This document shows positions 1 through 5,464 of a stretch of DNA of 6,441 nt, piece by piece; positions within the stretch are counted from its first letter, which is position 1, and each line of letters opens with the position of its first letter. This DNA comes from Rubrobacteraceae bacterium (GTDB taxonomy: Bacteria > Actinomycetota > Rubrobacteria > Rubrobacterales > Rubrobacteraceae). The position numbers and the translations under genes were made by a program. The notes beneath the pieces were generated by a model. It saw nothing but the letters and a program-made list of their open reading frames with translations. It searched no databases and was not told where the DNA came from. Location of the stretch: the NCBI GenBank assembly GCA_030447045.1, contig JAUJMB010000088.1:1-6441 (forward strand), written 5' to 3'.

Positions 1-139
1 TAGGGGATCGTGCCGGCTGGGCTGGGATTCCCTCTCTTGGGTGATCCTGGCCCTCCCTTCTTCTGCGCGCCTCGTAACTTTCGAGGGAAGTCTCCTATTT
101 GCCGCGCTAATTCAACGGGTCTTGAACACCTATTCTCGC

Positions 140-904
140 TCAGGAGGGCGGCATCGGCGTGGCGCGGCTCAACGACAGCCCGCCCTCGGAGGCCAGGATC
201 ATCGCCGAGTGCGCGGACTGGGCCCGCCTGAGATGCGAAGGCGTCCACTCCTCTATCGCCTCCTCTACGGCCGCCGTCTTTACCACCAGCAGGCCGGCAT
301 CCACGAGCTTGTTTAGCTTGCCTTGCTGCTCGAGGGCCGTCTCGAGGTCCACCCCTAATGCCCAGTCGAAGGAGGCCCACACGGTGCGCCCTCTCTCGGT
401 CTCCTCCTCGAGGATCTGCCCCAGCGCTTCGCCCCGCCCGCCCTCCAGGGGGTCCGCCTCGGGCCTCATGAGAAAGCGCCCCTCCCGCTCCAGGCGTCCG
501 ACCCCGAGGCCATTCTCCTCGAGGCTTGCGCGCAGCCCGTCCTCGGGGTCCTTCTCCCCGCCGTAGAACTTGACGAGCAGCCCGCCCCGCGACTCGCCCA
601 CCCGGAAGAAGGCGGCGTCCAGGCGGCGCAAGATGCCGACGTTCTGGGCTATTGCCAGCACGTTGTCGGGCACCCGCAAGAAGGAGTCCAGTTGTCCTAC
701 GAGCGTCCCCGAACGTTCGCTGCTCTTGAGGAAATCCTCCAGGGCCTCGCGCCTCACCCGCCAGTGCTTGCCGACCTTCAGGCACGGCAGCTTCCCCTCC
801 TTGCACCACCTGTAGACCGTGGTCTCCTTGACCCCCACAATCCCCGCGACGTCCGCGGCCGCCAATAGCCCCGGCTCCCGCGCCGTGCCTTCGCCGTTTA
901 CCAT
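140..904 (-). CDS. HTH regulator with probable MEDS-like sensor domain
   Basis: Probable one-component transcription regulator of 254 residues. Residues about 13-59 form an excisionase/MerR-type winged helix-turn-helix of the kind that reads 'LLAAADVAGIVGV...TVYRWCKEGKLP...VGKHWRVRREALEDFL', a DNA-binding module. Residues about 80-246 form one alpha/beta domain with the pieces 'RRLDAAFFRVGESRGG', 'GLRASLEENG', 'TVWASFDWALGVDLE' and 'RRAQSAHSAMILASEGGLSLSR'. This architecture, N-terminal HTH plus C-terminal sensor, recalls DcmR/MEDS proteins, which are thought to bind small organic ligands. The MEDS match is from memory of the family and is tentative. I chose ATG at 904 because the HTH begins 12 residues later. 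The frame stays open upstream to a TTG at 997, which would add 31 low-complexity residues, and neither start has a convincing ribosome binding site. The gene is divergent from the membrane-protein gene at 1134, so that gene and the regulator itself are the obvious candidate targets. No transmembrane segment is seen. Confidence 0.82.
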   Translation of the reverse strand: MVNGEGTAREPGLLAAADVAGIVGVKETTVYRWCKEGKLPCLKVGKHWRVRREALEDFLKSSERSGTLVGQLDSFLRVPDNVLAIAQNVGILRRLDAAFFRVGESRGGLLVKFYGGEKDPEDGLRASLEENGLGVGRLEREGRFLMRPEADPLEGGRGEALGQILEEETERGRTVWASFDWALGVDLETALEQQGKLNKLVDAGLLVVKTAAVEEAIEEWTPSHLRRAQSAHSAMILASEGGLSLSRATPMPPS

Positions 905-1013
905 GCCTTCTCTGTCCCCGCTTCTTAGGATGACCCCGTCGTGCCCAACACCCCCAGGGTACATCTTCCAGGGAGCCCGCTGCACCTTTCGGCCCAACTT
1001 TGTTGCGCTTTTC

Positions 1014-1041
1014 TTGATTTTATACGACTTTACCCTATGGT
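1014..1041 (+). promoter_or_regulatory. possible sigma-70-type promoter for membrane-protein gene
   Basis: TTGATT (1014-1019) is followed after 16 bp by TATGGT (1036-1041), a 4/6 match at each hexamer. It is the most AT-rich part of the divergent intergenic region and would start a transcript about 85 nt ahead of the ATG at 1134, so that the dyad at 1044-1097 would lie in the leader or at the start site. The minus strand carries TATAAAAT over the same bases (1024 to 1017), a possible -10 for the divergent regulator, but without a recognisable -35. The assignment rests on consensus resemblance only. Confidence 0.3.
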
Positions 1042-1043
1042 GG

Positions 1044-1097
1044 TGGGTGAAAAAGAGGCCAGGTTGCGGGCATTATCCCGAGGCAGCTTTTCACCCA
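1044..1097. repeat. extended inverted repeat in divergent intergenic region
   Basis: TGGGTGAAAA (1044-1053) and its exact reverse complement TTTTCACCCA (1088-1097) are separated by 34 bp. The flanks extend the resemblance: GG lies 5' of the left arm, and GGTT precedes the same motif when the right arm is read on the other strand. Inside is a second small dyad, CGGG (1067-1070) and CCCG (1077-1080), around CATTAT. The element ends 36 bp before the ATG of the membrane-protein gene. It could be a pair of inverted operator half-sites, for example for the divergent HTH regulator, or an RNA stem in the leader. It is not followed by a U-run, so it does not look like a plain terminator. Confidence 0.5.
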
Positions 1098-1133
1098 ACC
1101 GCGTTCGGAGATCCATCTTTCGAGGAGGGAAGC

Positions 1134-1706
1134 ATGTCCAAGAACTCGCACCTGCCGGACCAGCCGATCATGAAGTACGTCCATCCCGCCGACCGGCTGC
1201 GTCCGTGGTTCGGGGTCGCGGTGGGGCTGGCGGCGCTCGTTGGCATGCTGGCCTTCGGCATCCTGGGTAGGGACTTCGGGACCCTCACGCACCTCAAGGC
1301 CATCAACGACGCCGGGGTGTGGCTCACGATGTCCCTGATAGAGGCCTCGGCCGCGATCCTGGCGCTCCTGCTGGCGGCCGTCGGCCTCGGCGAGCGGATC
1401 CAGCGGGGAGTCGAGGGTCCGCACTTCATCTCCCTTATCCGCCTCACCGCCCGCGGGGGCTTCGCCACCATAGCGCCGGCTGTCCTGTTCGATGCGCTGA
1501 AGATCACCACCACCTCCGTGGCCCGGGAAGGGTTGTTGATCCCCGCCATCATCGTGGTGCAGATAGCGCTTTTGGCCGCGACGATCGGGGCCTTCGCGTT
1601 CATGCTCTCGTCGTTGTGGGCGACGATGCAGGTGACGTTCGTGGGGGTGCCGGAGAGCGCCCCGGAGGAAGAAGTGGAGGAAGAACTCGCCGACGCCCGC
1701 TCCTAG
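1134..1706 (+). CDS. small multi-pass membrane protein, family not recognised
   Basis: Hypothetical integral membrane protein of 190 residues. Start chosen at ATG 1134, which has a strong GAGGAGGGA ribosome binding site at 1122-1130; the frame is open further upstream, but that part reads as non-coding. Hydrophobic segments are at about residues 25-45 (PWFGVAVGLAALVGMLAFGI), 62-86 and 134-163, with a weaker one at about 107-122, giving three or four membrane passes. The hydrophilic region around residues 87-106 lies between passes 2 and 3. The C-terminus (about 174-186) is strongly acidic, EEEVEEE, and probably exposed. No enzymatic motif or transporter signature is recognised. The gene is divergent from the HTH/sensor regulator, which often means regulator and target, but that is inference. 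No obvious co-transcribed partner: a possible hairpin follows 19 bp after the stop. Confidence 0.82.
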   Translation: MSKNSHLPDQPIMKYVHPADRLRPWFGVAVGLAALVGMLAFGILGRDFGTLTHLKAINDAGVWLTMSLIEASAAILALLLAAVGLGERIQRGVEGPHFISLIRLTARGGFATIAPAVLFDALKITTTSVAREGLLIPAIIVVQIALLAATIGAFAFMLSSLWATMQVTFVGVPESAPEEEVEEELADARS

Positions 1707-1725
1707 CGCCAGGGATACGAGTTTG

Positions 1726-1744
1726 GGTGTCCTTCGGGAGCACC
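1726..1744 (+). terminator. possible hairpin terminator with UUCG loop
   Basis: GGTGTCC (1726-1732), loop TTCG (1733-1736), then GGA and CACC (1737-1744) with one unpaired G at 1740. The cUUCGg loop is a known extra-stable tetraloop. It sits 19 bp past the stop of the membrane-protein gene, as expected for a terminator, but only a mixed pyrimidine tract follows (TCCGGCTTCCTCTT), so termination is uncertain. Confidence 0.35.
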
Positions 1745-1775
1745 TCCGGCTTCCTCTTGCCCTCTATTCACCCGG

Positions 1776-2027
1776 GTGCGTGGGAGCGTGATCCTCGTCG
1801 ACGACGTCAGGCGCTACCGTTCGGGGTGGTGGTGCCACATGGTCAGCGACCGCTCCGTCGAGGAGCTGCACGCCTTCGCCTCCGAGATAGGCCTGAGGCG
1901 AAGGTGGTTCCAGGGCGGGCCGCGTCCGCACTACGACCTGCGCCCCTCCAGGCGCCGCGTCGCGGTGTCCAAGGGGGCCGAGGAGGTCGGCGCGAGGGAG
2001 CTCGTCAGGAGGATGGCGCGCGGCTGA
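1776..2027 (+). CDS. DUF4031 domain-containing small protein
   Basis: An 83-residue soluble protein that matches the DUF4031 pattern from end to end: an N-terminal beta-strand with VDD (ILVDDVRRY, residues 6-13), then WCHMVSD (19-25), EELHAFASEIGLRR.WFQ (29-46), and PHYDL (51-55) followed by a basic helix and a GA..V motif. The family is widespread in Actinomycetota and other bacteria and its biochemical function is unknown to me. Conserved D, H, W and Y residues suggest a small catalytic or nucleotide-related fold, but that is only a guess. The start could be GTG 1776 or GTG 1788. Neither has a well-spaced ribosome binding site (GGGAG at 1782-1786 is too close to 1788), so it may be weakly translated or read from a leaderless transcript. 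The region between WFQ and PHYD is short compared with relatives I remember, which carry extra Cys/Arg residues there. Confidence 0.75.
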   Translation: MRGSVILVDDVRRYRSGWWCHMVSDRSVEELHAFASEIGLRRRWFQGGPRPHYDLRPSRRRVAVSKGAEEVGARELVRRMARG

Positions 2028-2086
2028 GACGTTCGCACCATGGGACCTCTTGAGGGTTCCTTCGCGAGGAGGCTGGCGCGGAGAGC

Positions 2087-2105
2087 GGCCCGATGTGTAC
2101 GGGCC
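2087..2105 (+). terminator. weak hairpin after DUF4031 gene
   Basis: GGCCCG (2087-2092) and CGGGCC (2100-2105) form a perfect 6-bp stem around the 7-nt loop ATGTGTA, 59 bp beyond the DUF4031 stop. It is followed by TGAGGGGG rather than a U-run, so intrinsic termination is doubtful. It may only separate the DUF4031 transcript from the promoter region of the next gene. Confidence 0.25.
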
Positions 2106-2131
2106 TGAGGGGGCGGTGCGCGGCGGGAGCG

Positions 2132-2156
2132 GTTACCCACCCTGGGCCGCGGGCAT
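2132..2156 (+). promoter_or_regulatory. SigB-like promoter candidate for SDR gene
   Basis: GTTA (2132-2135), a 15-bp spacer and GGGCAT (2151-2156) resemble the SigB/SigF-type general-stress consensus GTTT-N14-16-GGGTAT at 3/4 and 5/6 positions. The predicted start would fall near 2163, giving a leader of about 30 nt before the GTG at 2193. No good sigma-70 pair is seen in this GC-rich interval. The resemblance is visible in the sequence; the sigma factor assignment is inference. Confidence 0.4.
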
Positions 2157-2192
2157 AGGAGAGAGAGCAAACCACAACGCGAAGGAGCTTTC

Positions 2193-3086
2193 GTGACAGA
2201 CCAGTACACCCAGCAGGACCCGACGACGCAGTACCCGCAGCCCAACTTCGGCGAGCAGAAGCTCAAGGAGCCGGGCATCGAGTCCGAGATGGACCCCAAG
2301 CCGGACTACGGCGAGGAGACCTACCGCGGCTCGGGGAGGCTCGAGGGCAAGAAGGCGATAATAACCGGCGGCGACTCCGGCATCGGCCGGGCGGTCGCGC
2401 TCGCGTTCGCCAGGGAGGGGGCCGACGTCCTGATCTCCTACCTGGAAGAGGAGCAGGACGCCGACGAGACGGCGCGGGTCGTCGAGGCGGCGGGCAGGAA
2501 GGCCGTGAAGGTGCCCGGCGACGTCAGGGACGAGGCCCACTGCCGGGCGGTGATCCAGAGGGCCGTGGACGAGTTCGGCGGGATCGACGTACTGGTCAAC
2601 AACGCCGCCTACCAGATGGCCCAACCCGGCGGCATAGAGGACATCACGACCGAGCAGTTCGACCGCGTCCTGAAGACCAACATCTACGCGACGTTCTGGC
2701 TCTCGAAGGCGGCCATACCGCACATGAGGCCGGGCGCGAGCATCATCAACACCACCTCTATCGAGGCCTACCAGCCCGTGCCGGCGCTCCTGGACTACGC
2801 TTCCACCAAGGGCGCCATCGTAACCTTCACCAAGGGGCTCGCCCAGGACCTCGTGCTGCGGGGCATCAGGGTCAACGCGGTCGCACCGGGGCCGGTATGG
2901 ACGCCGCTGATCCCGGCCACCATGCCCGCCGAGCAGGTCTCGCAGTTCGGCGCCTCGGAGTCCCCCATCGGGCGCCCGGCCCAACCGGCCGAGCTGGCGC
3001 CGCCCTACGTCTTTTTGGCCTCCCAGGAGTCGAGCTACGTCAGCGGCCAGGTTCTGGGGGTCACCGGCGGCGCGCCGCTCTCCTAG
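2193..3086 (+). CDS. SDR family oxidoreductase, YghA/general-stress type
   Basis: Classical-type short-chain dehydrogenase/reductase of 297 residues, predicted to be a soluble NAD(P)(H)-dependent oxidoreductase; substrate unknown. Visible motifs: cofactor loop TGGDSGIG (58-65), NNAA (136-139), Asn163 in KTN, catalytic Ser189 (NTTSIEAY) and YASTK with Tyr202 and Lys206, then PGPVWTPL (232-239). All four catalytic tetrad residues are present. The TGGDSGIG loop and the roughly 50-residue polar N-terminal extension, rich in Gln, Pro and Asp (TDQYTQQDPTTQYPQPNF), are typical of the YghA / Bacillus GS39 (YdaD) subgroup, whose Bacillus member belongs to the general stress regulon. The start is GTG 2193 with AAGGAG at 2182-2187, spacing 5. 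It is probably monocistronic or leads the downstream genes; 126 bp separate it from the HAD region. The C-terminus TGGAPLS is the normal family end, so the gene is complete. Confidence 0.95.
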   Translation: MTDQYTQQDPTTQYPQPNFGEQKLKEPGIESEMDPKPDYGEETYRGSGRLEGKKAIITGGDSGIGRAVALAFAREGADVLISYLEEEQDADETARVVEAAGRKAVKVPGDVRDEAHCRAVIQRAVDEFGGIDVLVNNAAYQMAQPGGIEDITTEQFDRVLKTNIYATFWLSKAAIPHMRPGASIINTTSIEAYQPVPALLDYASTKGAIVTFTKGLAQDLVLRGIRVNAVAPGPVWTPLIPATMPAEQVSQFGASESPIGRPAQPAELAPPYVFLASQESSYVSGQVLGVTGGAPLS

Positions 3087-3135
3087 CCTCGCCGCTGGCA
3101 ACAGGAGCGGTGAAGCGCGCGGAGATACGGCGAGG
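3087..3135 (+). repeat. inverted repeat directly after SDR stop
   Basis: CCTCGCCG (3087-3094), starting on the base after the stop codon, is exactly complementary to CGGCGAGG (3128-3135), with 33 nt between. A stem of this kind could stabilise the 3' end of the SDR transcript. The large loop and lack of a U-run argue against a standard intrinsic terminator. Confidence 0.3.
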
Positions 3136-3159
3136 ACGCCAACCGGGAGCGTGTCGACG

Positions 3160-3200
3160 TTCTCGGTAATGATTCTCGGCTCGTCGAAGGCGGGCCGAGA
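3160..3200. repeat. TCTCGG half-sites, direct and inverted, before HAD gene
   Basis: TTCTCGG occurs twice in direct orientation (3160-3166 and 3173-3179, period 13 bp). The second copy also forms a perfect 7-bp dyad, TCTCGGC (3174-3180) with GCCGAGA (3194-3200), across 13 bp. The cluster ends 18 bp before the start of the HAD gene, overlapping where a promoter or leader would be. It may be an operator or an RNA stem near the ribosome binding site. No clear -10/-35 pair accompanies it. Confidence 0.35.
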
Positions 3201-3205
3201 CCAAC

Positions 3206-3212
3206 GAGGAGG
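3206..3212 (+). promoter_or_regulatory. ribosome binding site deciding the HAD start
   Basis: GAGGAGG directly abuts the ATG at 3213 (spacing 0), which is unfavourable for initiation there, but it lies 6 nt before an in-frame TTG at 3219. The TTG start gives the N-terminus MVKAVFLDIDGT, the usual length ahead of the HAD motif. The TTG is therefore preferred. Confidence 0.6.
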
Positions 3213-3218
3213 ATGACT

Positions 3219-3881
3219 TTGGTAAAGGCAGTGTTCCTGGACATAGACGGGACGCTCATGGACACCAACTACCTGCACATCGAGGCCTGGGCGCAGGCGT
3301 TCGAGGAGGTAGGGGCGCGGCCGCCGCGCTCGAGAATCCACCACGAGGTGGGCAAGGGCTCAGACAAGTTGATCCCCGAGTTTGTCGAGGACGGGAAGGC
3401 CGAGCGGGTAAGCGAGCTACACAGCGAGTACTACGGCGAGCTGCAGGAACGCGGTCACCCCTTGCCCGGGGCCAAGGAGCTTATAGCCTCGTTGGTCGAG
3501 CGGGGCTACGGGGTCTGGCTGGCCACCAGCGCCAAGCCCGAGGAGCTAGAGCACCACATGCAGGAGCTCGGGGCCGAGGGCAAGATCTCCGGGGTCGTCT
3601 CTTCGGACGAAGCCGAAGAGTCGAAGCCCGCCCCCGACATCTTCGGGCTAGCCCTGGAGCGGGCGGGGGTCCCCCCCGAGGACGCCGTGGTCGTCGGCGA
3701 CTCGGTCTGGGACATCGAGGCCGCCAAGGAGGCGGGGGTGAGGGCCGCGGCGGTCATGACCGGGGGGGCCTTCAGCCGCGCCGAGCTGGAGGAGGCGGGG
3801 GCCTACGCGGTCTACAAAGACTGCCACGAGCTGCTCAACGACGATTTCCCCGAGAAGCTCAACCCCACCGATGATTCGTAA
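3219..3881 (+). CDS. HAD superfamily hydrolase (phosphatase)
   Basis: Haloacid-dehalogenase-superfamily phosphatase of about 220 residues, subfamily I with an alpha-helical cap, resembling phosphoglycolate phosphatase / beta-phosphoglucomutase-like enzymes. All four HAD motifs are visible (numbering from TTG 3219): DIDGT with nucleophile Asp8 and acid/base Asp10, Thr/Ser in LATSAK (about 103-104), Lys136 in SKPAPDIF, and GDSVWD (160-165) with the Mg-binding Asp161 and Asp165. The cap lies between motifs I and II (about 15-85). The substrate, a small phosphorylated metabolite, cannot be deduced. ATG 3213 is the alternative start and adds two residues. The stop (TAA 3879-3881) is 30 bp from the next SDR start, so the two are probably co-transcribed, possibly with the upstream SDR. 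The gene looks complete, with an acidic C-terminal tail. Confidence 0.93.
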   Translation: MVKAVFLDIDGTLMDTNYLHIEAWAQAFEEVGARPPRSRIHHEVGKGSDKLIPEFVEDGKAERVSELHSEYYGELQERGHPLPGAKELIASLVERGYGVWLATSAKPEELEHHMQELGAEGKISGVVSSDEAEESKPAPDIFGLALERAGVPPEDAVVVGDSVWDIEAAKEAGVRAAAVMTGGAFSRAELEEAGAYAVYKDCHELLNDDFPEKLNPTDDS

Positions 3882-3911
3882 GATGGTCGAAGAGTCTAAG
3901 GAGCGATGAGT

Positions 3912-4913
3912 ATGCGGCTGAAGCCGGTAGAGGAACAGGTGGTGGCGCTGATGGGTGCCTCCAGCGGCATAGGGCGGGAGTCTGCCCTGCGGTTTGCCAG
4001 GCGGGGCGCGAAGGTGGTGGTCTCCGCCCGCGGCGAGGAGGGGCTTGCCTCACTGGTAGATGAGATAAGGCGCGAGGGCGGCCAGGCGACGGCCGTGGTC
4101 GCCGATACCTCGGACTTCGAGCAGGTCAAGGCGGTCGCCGACCGCGCGGTGGAGGAGTACGGCAGGCTCGACACGTGGGTGCACCTCGCCGCCGTGGGGC
4201 TCTTCGCCACCTTCGAGCAGACGACCCCCGAGGAGTTCGCGAGGGTCATCGACGTGAACCTGATGGGCCAGGTCTACGGGGCGATGGCGGCGCTGCCGCA
4301 CCTCAAGCGGGAGGGAGGCGGGGCGCTGATCCACATCTCCTCGGTCGAGGCCAAGCGCTCCTTCCCCTTCCACAGCGCCTACGGGGCCTCAAAGCACGGC
4401 ATGGACGGCTTCCTGGAGGCCCTGCGCGTCGAGCTCAAGCACGAGGGATGGCCCATCAGCGTCACCCAGGTGCTGCCCGGGACCATAAACACGCCGTTCT
4501 TCGACAAGGGGCGCAGCAAGATCGGCGTAAAGCCGGTGGGCATCCCGCCGATCTACGAGCCGGAGACGGTGGCGAACGTCATCGTGTACGCCGCCGAGAA
4601 CCCGGCGCGCGACCTCGTCTCCGGCGGTGCGGCCCGGGCGCTGATCCTCAACCAGCGCCTCTCCCCGCGCATGCTCGACGCCATCCTCACGACGCGGGCG
4701 GGCTTCAGCCCCCAGAAGACCGAGGAGCCGAGGTCCGAGGACGCCCCCGACAACCTCTACGCCCCGATACCCGGGCACGACACGGCGAGGAACGGCTTCC
4801 GGGCGTTCTCGCGAAGCCTCTACAATTGGCTCCAGATGCACCCGACGGTTAGACGGGGGGCGGTGGCTGGCACGGCGCTGGGGTTGCTGGCCGTTCTGCG
4901 AGGGAGGTCTTGA
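3912..4913 (+). CDS. SDR family oxidoreductase with C-terminal extension
   Basis: Short-chain dehydrogenase/reductase of about 333 residues, predicted NAD(P)-dependent; substrate unknown. Numbering from ATG 3912: GASSGIG cofactor loop (15-21), Asp67 of the ADTSD segment, Asn116 in DVNLMG, catalytic Ser144 (ISSVEAK), and YGASK with Tyr157 and Lys161. The usual NNAG motif is replaced by HLAAVG (about 91-96), a change seen in some SDR branches. The Rossmann domain ends near residue 245. An extra 85-90 residues follow, with a polar stretch (KTEEPRSEDAPDN) and a short hydrophobic segment near the end (GAVAGTALGLLAVL), which may anchor the protein to the membrane. Two starts are possible: ATG 3906 has AAGGAG (3898-3903) only 2 nt away, whereas ATG 3912 has 8-nt spacing and is preferred. 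It lies immediately downstream of the HAD gene in a probable operon that ends at the hairpin at 4957-4992. Confidence 0.93.
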   Translation: MRLKPVEEQVVALMGASSGIGRESALRFARRGAKVVVSARGEEGLASLVDEIRREGGQATAVVADTSDFEQVKAVADRAVEEYGRLDTWVHLAAVGLFATFEQTTPEEFARVIDVNLMGQVYGAMAALPHLKREGGGALIHISSVEAKRSFPFHSAYGASKHGMDGFLEALRVELKHEGWPISVTQVLPGTINTPFFDKGRSKIGVKPVGIPPIYEPETVANVIVYAAENPARDLVSGGAARALILNQRLSPRMLDAILTTRAGFSPQKTEEPRSEDAPDNLYAPIPGHDTARNGFRAFSRSLYNWLQMHPTVRRGAVAGTALGLLAVLRGRS

Positions 4914-4954
4914 CCGGCGAGAGGAGCCCCGGGTCGAAAGAAACCTAACAAAGA

Positions 4955-4994
4955 AGCACCGAGGCCGGATCTCTTGTAATCCGGCCTCGGTGTT
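4955..4994. terminator. bidirectional intrinsic terminator
   Basis: A perfect 14-bp stem, CACCGAGGCCGGAT (4957-4970) with ATCCGGCCTCGGTG (4979-4992), encloses the 8-nt loop CTCTTGTA. It extends by a G-T and an A-T pair to 4955/4994. On the plus strand the tail reads TTCTCTC. On the minus strand the tail is CTTCTTTGTTAG, which is T-rich. It lies 41 bp after the second SDR and between convergent genes, so it can stop transcription from both sides. It is the strongest secondary-structure signal in the window. Confidence 0.88.
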
Positions 4995-5196
4995 CTCTCA
5001 AGCAGGGAGGCGTGCGGACCCCTGCCCCGATGATCAGCCTCCAGTACCGGGTAAGGCCAACCGAAGGTCTATTGGTTAACTAGCCCCTATCTTGGCGTTT
5101 TTCCGGTTGTTTCTTGGATCACCGCAGGACGGAGTTTCGAGAACGCCGACCCTCCCACAGGGCGGATAAACGAGGCAACGGACCAGGACCGGGATC

Positions 5197-5424
5197 CTAC
5201 TCTTGTTCGTTCTGGAGGCGGGCCACGAGCATCTCCTTGGCCTGCTGGGCGGCCTTGAGGTTGTTCTCGAGGATGCCGCCGAAGAACTCCACGAGCTCCT
5301 GGTCGCCCTCCGCCTCGGCGTCCTGGATGTAGGTCTTCAGCGACTCGACGTTGTCCGAGGAGTGGTAGAGCACGGCGATGAGGTTGTAGTTCTTGTCTTT
5401 GGGCTGCCTGGATTGTTCGGTCAT
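5197..5424 (-). CDS. small helical protein, conserved hypothetical
   Basis: A 75-residue acidic protein, predicted to be almost entirely alpha-helical: a short polar N-terminus (MTEQSRQPKDKNY), then helices around residues 13-38 (LIAVLYHSSDNVESLKTYIQDAEA) and 41-71 (QELVEFFGGILENNLKAAQ...ARL). The heptad-like hydrophobic spacing suggests a helical hairpin that could dimerise into a four-helix bundle. I recall similar short proteins, with the pattern 'YNLI.VLYH...YI.DAE..GD.EL..FF', in actinobacteria and cyanobacteria, loosely like ferritin/DUF2383-type bundles. Function unknown, and the Glu/His ligand set of a true diiron ferritin is not evident. Start at ATG 5424 with GAGGAAAG just upstream. 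It is transcribed toward the SDR operon, and a SigB-like promoter candidate lies upstream. Confidence 0.82.
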   Translation of the reverse strand: MTEQSRQPKDKNYNLIAVLYHSSDNVESLKTYIQDAEAEGDQELVEFFGGILENNLKAAQQAKEMLVARLQNEQE

Positions 5425-5464
5425 CTTTCCTCGCTTCGGTGTGGCTCTCTACGTCCCTTTTTTC

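Noticed and set aside
70..86. CCTCG/CGAGG hairpin downstream of the regulator gene
   Set aside because: Only a 5-bp stem with no U-run on either strand; too weak to call a terminator.
41..316. Plus-strand open frame of 91 codons at the left edge, hydrophobic at first
   Set aside because: No ribosome binding site or family match, and most of it lies antisense to the regulator. The hydrophobic start (ILALPSSARLV) is too short to claim a gene fragment.
819..1133. Upstream extension of the membrane-protein frame
   Set aside because: It overlaps the regulator gene on the other strand and has no ribosome binding site, whereas ATG 1134 has GAGGAGGGA at ideal spacing.
2133..3344. Long open frame of 403 codons on the minus strand opposite the first SDR
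   Set aside because: It lies antisense to a clear SDR with all catalytic motifs. Its translation is Arg/Leu/Gly/Val-rich low complexity, typical of the shadow frame of a GC-rich gene, with no family resemblance.
4175..4852. Long plus-strand open frame inside the second SDR
   Set aside because: Out-of-frame shadow rich in Arg, Gly and Pro; the SDR frame carries the recognisable protein.
5002..5042. Overlapping small hairpins (GCAGGG/CCCTGC and GGAGGC/GCCTCC) that could be alternative structures
   Set aside because: Stems of 6 bp in a convergent intergenic region, downstream of a strong terminator and with no gene to regulate; probably chance.
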